This document shows, piece after piece, positions 57,164 to 64,000 of a DNA stretch of 64,000 bases. The DNA lies in contig OX328125.1 in NCBI GenBank assembly GCA_946811695.1, positions 52,976,490 through 53,040,489 of the forward strand, given 5' to 3'. Position 1 is the stretch's first letter. Each line of letters starts with the position of its first letter. This DNA is from Gonocerus acuteangulatus (Eukaryota; Arthropoda; Insecta; Hemiptera; Coreidae). Made by a program: the position numbers and the translations under genes. A model generated the notes under the pieces. It was not told the DNA's origin. It did not search any database and worked only from the letters and a program-made list of their open reading frames with translations.

Positions 57164-58710
57164 TTTGTTATCAGTTTTGTCATAAGTTCTACTAATGTTC
57201 GTATCATTGACATCATGTCGGTCATGGTGTTTGTCAGTCGTTCGACCCATGCGGGTGTACTGTCACTGGTATGTTGTTGTGGTGCGATGGGTGTTGGTAT
57301 TTGGTAGATAGGTGGTTTAGGTGGAGTGGGAAGTAGAGCTGGTCTGGTGTTTTGTGTGCGTTGGGGAAGTGGTTGTGTCGGTGGTGGTGGTGGAGGGGGA
57401 AGCTGTGTAGTGTGGCCAGTGAAGGCATTAGAGTAGCTGAATGTTGGGTCAACTGTCCTATATGTTCGTGTTGGTGTGTTGTTTGCCGGGGGGGCTACTG
57501 TTGTTTGTCGGGCTTTTCGGCTCTTCTCAAGAAGGTCGAGCCGGGTTGGGCATTGCCTGTAAGAGGCGGGGTGCTCTTCCTGACAGTTAGGACATTTTAG
57601 TGAATTGTTTGCTCGATCGCAGTCTTTTGACGCGTGTGATTTGCCGCAACGGACACAACGTTCGCGCAAGTTACAGTTGTTTCTGGTGTGGCCGAAGCGC
57701 TGGCACCGGAAACACTGGGAGATGCTGTTTTCTCCCCTATAGGGTTTGATGTATATTATTATTTGATCGATCGATTTTAGGTGTGAGGGGTTAAACTTGT
57801 GATCGAACGTGAGTATGATGGGTGGGATGGGGACCCTAGTTCCGTCGGTCTGGGTCTTGCTCATACGCTTCACTGACAGGAGATGTTCAGTGTTGAGCTG
57901 CTGTTTTACGCTCTCTAGCGGGTGGTCGATGTCCAGCCCGAGGAGCACGAAGTTTTGGTTCTTTGGGGAGCCCTTAGGAGTAAAGGAGTAGAATTGTGTC
58001 TTGTTTGTGGTCAGTTCGGTTTTTATGGTTTCAAAGGTAGTGAGGTCCTGGGCAAAAATTTTGTTTCCGTCTTTACATCTCTGTACAGTGTATTTGGAGA
58101 TTCCGGCATTGTTTAGTGTACGTACGAGGCTGTTAACCTCGGTGTAGTGTGGTGGTAGTATGATTGGTGGTGGCCTAATTTTGTTGAGGGGCTCGAATCT
58201 GTTCTGTGTGGTGGTCGGGGTTGGGGAAGTTTTAGTGGGAGGATTTTTGGGCGCCACCTTTCGGTGCTTCCTGCCCTTGCTTGGTTTAACCAGCGTGAAG
58301 ATTTCACTATCAGTTAGGGGTTCGCTCTCTGAGGAGCTACTTGTGTCAATGGGCCTTTTAGAGGCCGGAGGGAGGCCAGGGAAGTCTGTGGTATTTTCGA
58401 GATCGGCGCCCTGCTCCATAGGAGACTCAGGGCCCAGTATGCTGAAGAGACGTTCCATCTCTTCTGTGGTGAAAGTTCTGGTCGAAAGGGCCTTTGTGAG
58501 GGTCTCTTGGGTGAGATGTGAGCTAGTAGTGGGTGGTGGTGTGAGTGTTCGTGTCTGGTGGAGGGGAGTGTGGTCATGTGAGAACATGGTGGGGGGTGGG
58601 CGTGGCGTAAAGAGGGGGTAAAAGAGAGAGGGGAGAGACAGAGTGGGGGTACCCTGGTGGAGGGGGCCGCCTGCGGTCGTACCTGTACCGACCGACAGAC
58701 GGGTGGGCAA
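57160..58710 (-). CDS. ORF1, Jockey-type gag with three zinc knuckles
   Basis: An intact 516-codon frame. Residues 1-175 are Pro/Thr/Ser-rich and low complexity. About 175-330 resembles the PRE_C2HC domain of Jockey gag. Three CCHC knuckles follow: CFRCQRFGHTRNNC (333-346), CVRCGKSHASKDC (352-364) and CPNCQEEHPASYRQC (373-387). Then comes a Pro-rich stretch and a helical C-terminus (TDMMSMIRTLVELMTKLITK). Gag packages the retrotransposon RNA. Met42 (58,587) is an alternative start. Its stop overlaps the ORF2 start, suggesting reinitiation. No stops or frame changes, so this ORF may still be functional. Confidence 0.92.
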   Translation of the reverse strand: MPTRLSVGTGTTAGGPLHQGTPTLSLPSLFYPLFTPRPPPTMFSHDHTPLHQTRTLTPPPTTSSHLTQETLTKALSTRTFTTEEMERLFSILGPESPMEQGADLENTTDFPGLPPASKRPIDTSSSSESEPLTDSEIFTLVKPSKGRKHRKVAPKNPPTKTSPTPTTTQNRFEPLNKIRPPPIILPPHYTEVNSLVRTLNNAGISKYTVQRCKDGNKIFAQDLTTFETIKTELTTNKTQFYSFTPKGSPKNQNFVLLGLDIDHPLESVKQQLNTEHLLSVKRMSKTQTDGTRVPIPPIILTFDHKFNPSHLKSIDQIIIYIKPYRGENSISQCFRCQRFGHTRNNCNLRERCVRCGKSHASKDCDRANNSLKCPNCQEEHPASYRQCPTRLDLLEKSRKARQTTVAPPANNTPTRTYRTVDPTFSYSNAFTGHTTQLPPPPPPPTQPLPQRTQNTRPALLPTPPKPPIYQIPTPIAPQQHTSDSTPAWVERLTNTMTDMMSMIRTLVELMTKLITK

Positions 58711-58797
58711 AGCCCCGGAATGCAGAACCCCTTAGCAATTCCCTTGTGGGTCCGGACCCAACGGCTTGCTTAGAGATCCTGGATGTGCCACTCATCC

Positions 58798-58985
58798 TTG
58801 CTGGTCGGGGTTCCCTTTTTACGCCTTGGTCGGAGATTGTACGAGCCAATAAGCTTGGGGGGCTGTGGGCCAATGGGGAGTCGGCTGTCTCCGTCCGTTT
58901 GTTCAGTTGTCCGTTCGGGGCGCTGATGGTCTTGCGTGGGTGTCTTGACTTCTATCCTCTTCATGATGGGCCGCCAAGTGTTGGA
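58798..58985. other. flank or 5' end of the Jockey element
   Basis: A GC-richer block similar in composition to the element. It may be the true 5' untranslated region if the CACTCATCC duplication is coincidental. The open frames here are not recognisable. Confidence 0.3.
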
Positions 58986-59400
58986 AAGGATGAGTCCATC
59001 TTCTCTATTGAAATTGGCCGGACACTTCTGGATTTCAATCCAGACCGCATGATGACAAGGCAAAAAAGGAAGGGACAAGAAACGCCGAAAAGAAAGCGAA
59101 GAAATGGGACAAATTGACGCGAAATTCAAATTTGGTGGCCCTCAAAAGGGTCGTTGAAGATGATTTTTTGCAACAAGAACCACGCCCACCAGTGGACAGA
59201 AAAGTCATTGTAAACTTGGCTGGTATTGAGTTGTCTCAGGAAACCACTGAAGTCCTTGAAAAAGGCATGAATTTCGCTGTGGCACCGAAACGCAACCCGA
59301 CGGAGGAACTGGTAACCAGCATCGAGGCCGCTCTTTTCCATATGGATAATGACAAGGCTGAAACGATCAGGTTAGAATCAGACCATTCGTCTGTAGCTCC
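58986..59400 (+). pseudogene. N-terminal fragment of a Penelope-like protein
   Basis: A frame of about 100 codons from 59,117 reads DRKVIVNLAGIELSQETTEV then LEKGMNFAVAPKRNPTEELV and TSIEAALFHMDNDKAE. This matches the N-terminal block 'VVNLS...L...LLxKGxxFAPTP...xxxVxxVExAL' found before the reverse transcriptase in many invertebrate PLEs. It starts upstream in basic sequence (RQKRKGQETPKRKRRNG) in another frame. The rest of the protein is missing; HINE-like repeats begin at about 59,385. Confidence 0.65.
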
Positions 59401-59811
59401 CAGACTAATGGTCTGATTTTGATGAAATTTGGTACAAAAATCTTTCGTCTAATTTGAAAGGTCTAGTTCGTTAACCAGCAAAATCCGCCCACTGCAAGAT
59501 GGCGTTTGGGGCGAAATTCGCGCAAAAAAATCGTAACGCTTACGTTTTTGAGTTCATAAGCTTGTAAGTACTCGTTTTATAGGCTTCTTGGGCTAGGAAA
59601 ACGAATAAAGCCGTTTTCAAGGCGATAGCTTTAACCGTTTTCGAGAAAATTGGAAAAATAGTTTTTGAATACCGTTTTAGCGCGGTTCCTCCCTCCCCCA
59701 TAGGGAGGACCCCGCTTATAAGGTTCATACAATGAAACAATCCGGAAGTGCAGACTAGAAATATTCGCGTTTCAGAACCCCTAGAGACCGAAAGTAACGG
59801 TGGTTCAAATT

Positions 59812-59874
<63 letters not shown>

Positions 59875-60186
59875 CTGTTCGCTCTGTAGCTCCCAGACGA
59901 ATGGTCTGATTTTGATTTTTGGTACAAAAATCTTTCGTCTAATTTGAAAGGTCTAGTTCGTTAACCAGCAAAATCCGCCCACTGCAAGATGGCGTTTGGG
60001 GCGAAATTCGCGCAAAAAAAAATCGTAACGCTTACGTTATTGAGTTCATAAGCTTGTAAGTACTCGTTTTATATGCTTCTTGGGCTAGGAAAACGAATGA
60101 AACCATTTTCAATGCGTCCTTCAATAGCTTTAACCGTTTTCGAGAAAATTGGAAATATAGTTTTTGAATACCGTTTTTGGTTTGGG
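59385..60186 (-). mobile_element. two HINE-like repeat copies in tandem
   Basis: The unit TGGTCTGATTTTGAT...AAGGTCTAGTTCGTTAACCA GCAAAATCCGCC...TTTGAATACCGTTTT occurs at about 59,410-59,676 and again at 59,903-60,178, over 95% identical by eye. Between them lies the hairpin end (59,683-59,713, after CTAA on the minus strand at 59,680-59,677), CGCGTTTCAGAACCCCTAGA and a (TA)n tract at about 59,814-59,870. The second unit with hairpin is one full element. The first lacks its own hairpin end. No coding capacity. Confidence 0.7.
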
Positions 60187-60798
60187 TACTTAGAATCATG
60201 GGATTCAGTTGAAACATTTTCTGCATGTTCTACTTTCATTAAAACTAATATGTTGAAATTTTGGTTACGTTTGAAGTTAAGGAAGGGTTAGAAACAAATA
60301 TTTTATTAACAGACTTAAAAAGTTTTAGTAACTTTGTTTACTTTCCTTAATATCTCGAAAAAGGTTGAGAACCTTGGGAAACGGAAGAATACCATTAGAA
60401 AGCTTATTAAATGCTCTAAAAAAAAAAAAAAAAAAAAAAAAGGTTCTAATGAAAGTTTTGATTAGGCGATGTCAATCGGAGAAATAAGAGCTTAAAACTT
60501 TAAAGTAATTGATTTCGCTTATTCGAACTGTTCTTTTTGTCTGTTTTTTATTCCTTGTTATTTTGTATTTGCTTATAGTTGGATAATGTATTTGAAAATA
60601 AAACAGGTTAAGAAAAATAAGAAAAACAATTTAATGGGGTCTCCCGTGGTCTAATGGCTAGCGCCTTGGACTCATAAGCGGGAGATGGTGGGTTCGATTC
60701 CCAACCTCCGGCAGGAATTTTCTCATCCCATGGCTCGCTGGGAAAATTCCTCGTTGCACCCTGGATGTTGGCGCTAATGACCTAGATGTAGATGCGCC

Positions 60799-60836
<38 letters not shown>

Positions 60837-61395
60837 AGTGTTAGAGATATGGATTTCCAAGATATAGCTTTTCAACTGCCTAGCGTCCTTCCTAGGGAGG
60901 GTTGTTTGTCTTTGATTTTGGTACTTAGAATTATGGCATACAGTTGAAACACTTTCTGCATGTTCGAATTTCATCAACACTAATATGTTGACATTTTTGT
61001 TACGTTTAGAGTAAAGGAAGGGTTAGAATAAAATATTTTATTAACAGACAAAAAAAGTTTTGGTAACTTTGTATACTTTCGTTAGTATCTCGAAAACCGA
61101 TGACAATCTTGTGAAGCGGAAGATTACCATTCGAAAGCTTACTAAATGCTCTACAAAAAAGGTTCTGAAGAAAGTTTTAATCAGGCGATGTCAATCGGAG
61201 AAATAAGTGCTTAAAACTTTAAATTAATTGATTTCGTTTATTCGAACTTTTCTTTTTGTCTGTTTTATTCCTTGTTATTTTTTAATTGCTTATAGTTGGA
61301 TAATGTATTTGACAATAAAACTGGTTAAGTAAAATAACAAAAACAATTTATTGTTAGAAATATAGATTTCCAAGATTCCAAGACCTTGTAACTAG
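60179..61395 (+). repeat. tandem duplication of about 0.5 kb, with SINE in first copy
   Basis: TACTTAGAATCATGGGATTC at 60,186 recurs diverged at 60,921 and exactly at 61,655. The body (CAGTTGAAACA.TTTCTGCATGTTC, TAATATGTTGA, GCGATGTCAATCGGAGAAAT, TTATAGTTGGATAATGTATTTG) is shared by copies one and two in the same order. Copy one is interrupted by a family B SINE. Copy two preserves the empty site. Copy three is only the first 36 bases (61,648-61,683). Confidence 0.88.
60637..60831 (+). mobile_element. tRNA-derived SINE, family B, copy 2
   Basis: It is nearly identical to 43,948-44,144: head TCTCCCGTGGTCTAATGGCT, B box GGGTTCGATTCCC, body ending TAGATGCGCCGT and poly-A. It is flanked by AATTTAATG and AATTTAGTG, an 8-of-9 target duplication. 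The uninterrupted paralogue at about 61,346 reads AATTTATTG, which confirms the insertion site. Confidence 0.93.
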
Positions 61396-61399
61396 CGGG

Positions 61400-62800
61400 A
61401 CGTAGTGTCAGCCGACCCTTCCAGGTAAGATCGTATATCATGACCTTTCAAGACCTTTCAAGACTTTACTACACACAGGAATGGCGTTAGTGGCCTTAAG
61501 GGTTGACACGGCATTATAATAATTAATTTTAAAAAAAAGACTGGTGGAACCAAAATAATAACTGCTTCTATTTTAATCTTTCCAAATTAGACTTGGGATA
61601 TGAACGGAACCGCGCTAAGATGATGCAGTTCCTGCGAGACGGACTTTTTGGTTTGGGTACTTAGAATCATGGGATTCAGTTGATTTTTACTCTACACCAG
61701 CAGTTGGAATATATGGAGCCGCACAAAAAATTGTCATGCCCTTGGGATTATTTAGAGAGCGGAGATAAACTAATTTTTTTCTATCCTGGGAGAATAACAT
61801 CCCATTTCCTTCAAGGAGTGCCTATTAGACGAAGGAAACGTCTTCGGTGTGAACTTCAACAAATCTTTTCAGTTCTCTCTCCAGCTATTGCGTTTCTGCA
61901 ATATTCTAAGGCTTATTTTGTGACTTAGTATGTTCTCAGAACCTTTTAAAATAGTACATAAACATGGCTCGTGGATGTTTTAAAGGCCATAATGAGCTTG
62001 TTTATGATGAAGTAGCTGCAAAGAAAATATTGTAATATTCTTTTTATAGGGTTTTGATATTTTTTTTTAAAATAATATTTTTCGAATGGGAGTAAGCATA
62101 AATTAGTGACATTTTCGTACGAGTTCTTTTTATCGTCTGCTCCTTAGTAGTATAGAGTAGTTTTAGAGTGGTCGAGATCGTAGTTAGTACTGCGACTGTT
62201 TATAACAATCCTTTCATAAATTTCATGGAGTGGATACTGCTATATAAATTCCAAGATAGAGATAAATATACGTTTTTAGGGAGTAAATCTTGCCTGTGAA
62301 TTGAAAGAAGAAAGCAATGGTAGGTATTGTATTGAGTTATTCTATGTAGCTGAGTAGCACCCTCAGCCCGCATATGTTATTCTAGATTTATGTGGAGTCA
62401 CCTACATTTGTCTTGATCATATTCCTCTTAAACATATTATGAAGCCATTAAAAAGGACTTGCCTGAAATTGTCGCTTGAAAATATATTTTACACACATAA
62501 TGAATAAATAAAAATCTTTAAATTTTCATATTACAGATTTTTTTAAACATATTTATTTCTGAATAATCACTGTGTTATTGCTGTTGTAAAGAAATACTTC
62601 CATGCCAATAATGCATTACGTATATAGTGATATAACATTTATTTTATTATTTTAAATACTCCCACAACCAAATCATGGATCTAACTTCAACCTTTGTCCT
62701 TGTTGTGATAACACGTCTAGCCTGTACTATTAATTTGCAGTTAATTTTGAACCATTATTGTTTTATATTATTTAAATTTTGGGACAATGATTTTTAGGAC
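61400..62800. other. unassigned AT-rich DNA
   Basis: AGACCTTTCAAGACCTTTCA short repeats near 61,443. The 82-codon frame at 61,680-61,928 (rich in Arg/Leu) is unrecognised. No gene supported. Confidence 0.4.
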
Positions 62801-62802
62801 AG

Positions 62803-62965
62803 GTTTTGTACATGTTGCCACCCCTTTCTAGCCAGTGTATGACAAATAACAAAATGTTTTGTTTTTGTTAAACAAAAGCCACCGACCCTAGTGGGAATCA
62901 AACCCACAACCTTAGAAATGTCTACTAGTTCAATTGCTTTAAGGAGTGTTAGAAATATCTGGGAG
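62803..62965 (-). mobile_element. tRNA-derived SINE-like repeat, family C, copy 2
   Basis: On the minus strand it reads AACACTCCTTAAAGCAATTG, then a B-box match GTGGGTTTGATTCCCAC, then GGTCGGTGGC and CTAGAAAGGGGTGGCAAC. It is related to the copy at 21.54-21.68 kb. Confidence 0.5.
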
Positions 62966-62969
62966 GCAT

Positions 62970-63760
62970 ATTTACTAATTTTGGGAGTTGAGGAGATCTG
63001 TATGATCTGTATGTAGGGCATTGATTTTGTGGGACAAGTTCAGAACTGCACGTTGTCTTCCACTAGAATTTTCTTTTCATTTGAAAAAGAGAAAGTTTTC
63101 GTATTGTAAAACACATCTAACTGTTATCGTATAGTCCAAGCGTAGTGTGTCTCCCTCCTTTCTACTTTCTGCAGGACCTAAAATTGCAATTTACTGAATT
63201 GAAAAGCCCCATGCAGCTTTATTATAGAAACTAAGAGGTCTCTAAACACTAAATAAAGGATATTTTTCACTAAGATTTGATAGTGTAAAAACATTGCTTG
63301 AGAAATGATTTACATCGCAAATTAATAATTATTATTCTAAATGATCTGGAATGAAAGTATCAAAAGGTATTTCAAGATGAGCCATATCTTTTACTAAATG
63401 GTCAATGAAAAATTAACTTTGATGTTAACGGCACACTTATCAGAGATTGGCATGACAGAACCTTTTCATCAGATTTCATATTATTATTGTTATCGATTAT
63501 TCCCTAATGGAGACCCGTTTAAACTCAAGTCAATCAATCACAGCTTTACTTCCTTTTCATTTCTCCCCAAAACCTCTTCATTATTTCATTGTGCTTTTTC
63601 TTTCTCTCCACCGCCCATTTCTTTTCTGTTGCTGCTTTTCTAGAAGCTTATCCACTTTTCTTGTTTCTAATTGTATTTCTAAATGTTTCCTGTCTTTAAT
63701 TTAATTTTCGGAGATTTTCAGTCGTTCCACGTTTTCCTGTTTTTTCAATTGGTTTTTTCA
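62970..63760. other. unassigned AT-rich DNA
   Basis: No gene or repeat recognised. It has pyrimidine-rich sequence at 63,540-63,660. Confidence 0.4.
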
Positions 63761-63765
63761 ATGTA

Positions 63766-64000
63766 CAGTAGAAACTCGATTATCCGGACTAATTGGGGCC
63801 AAGGTCAGTCCGGATAATCGAAAACCCGGATAATGGAATATTAAATAAGTTTCAAAAACTATGAATTCTTTATTGAAAATTTAAAGCAATATAATAGTTA
63901 ATAATATGAGATACTGCCTTTTCGAGAGCTCCATACGAACATTGCTTATTTGCATACTAAATACGTGGTAGACATGCGTGCCGCGCCGGCGCCGCTACGC
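63766..64000. mobile_element. left end of a pogo/Tigger-like DNA transposon
   Basis: After a TA (63,764-63,765) the sequence reads CAGTAGAAACTCGATTATCC GGACTAATTGGGG, then again TCCGGATAATCGAAAACCCG GATAATGG. This matches the ends of pogo/Tigger elements in the Tc1/mariner superfamily, which duplicate TA. The element runs off the window, so transposase and the other end are not visible. Confidence 0.75.

Larger units (their letters stand above)
54285..58797 (-). mobile_element. Jockey-type non-LTR retrotransposon, nearly full length
   Basis: The element runs from a poly-T (its poly-A tail, about 54,294-54,320) back through ORF2 and ORF1. CACTCATCC occurs at 54,285-54,293 and again at 58,789-58,797, a candidate 9-base target duplication. 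The 5' boundary is uncertain because compositionally similar DNA continues to about 58,970. It is markedly richer in G/T (plus strand) than its surroundings. It combines a gag with three zinc knuckles, an APE endonuclease and a reverse transcriptase, the Jockey-clade layout. Confidence 0.85.

Noticed and set aside
56223..58621. Plus-strand open frames across the Jockey element
   Set aside because: They are antisense shadows of ORF1 and ORF2, caused by its skewed base composition.

Overview
This window looks like nuclear DNA from an arthropod, most likely an insect. It is AT-rich and has long runs of (TA)n, (CT)n, (GA)n, poly-T and poly-G. No complete host gene can be supported. Almost everything recognisable is transposon-derived: a Jockey-type non-LTR retrotransposon, fragments of other non-LTR elements, Penelope-like elements (PLEs) with hammerhead-type sequences, a dead mariner, DNA transposons with inverted ends, Helitron/HINE-like repeats and several tRNA-derived SINE families. 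The species cannot be named from the sequence. All calls are by eye, without database searches.

Layout. 0.4-5.5 kb: a (CT)n tract, a SINE, a gag-like remnant, a non-LTR reverse transcriptase remnant, a dead mariner and an RNase H tail fragment. 5.5-18 kb: mostly unassigned AT-rich DNA with two inverted-repeat MITEs, a SINE, HINE-like repeats and a few GC-richer single-copy-looking islands. 18.3-25 kb: a non-LTR C-terminal remnant, a 200-base assembly gap, a 5'-truncated PLE (reverse transcriptase plus GIY-YIG) with a hammerhead at its 3' end, and two palindromic loci in which hammerhead-like motifs face away from each other. 25-29.4 kb: microsatellites and an RNase H remnant. 29.4-32.6 kb is the most unusual segment: inverted ends enclose a decayed DUF7869-like gene, and a 1.6-kb hAT fold-back element packed with CCGGAAG motifs has inserted into that gene.

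32.6-54 kb: nested MITEs, SINEs, diverged PLE termini, an inverted PLE fragment and long unassigned stretches. 54.3-58.8 kb: a nearly full-length Jockey element on the minus strand (gag ORF1, then endonuclease/reverse transcriptase ORF2 broken by one shift in a C tract). It abuts a PLE N-terminal remnant. 59.4-61.7 kb: HINE-like repeats and a tandem duplication, one copy of which is interrupted by a SINE. The window ends inside a pogo/Tigger-like terminus. The sequence records layered insertions (SINE into duplication, MITE into MITE, hAT into another DNA transposon) rather than a set of cooperating host genes.
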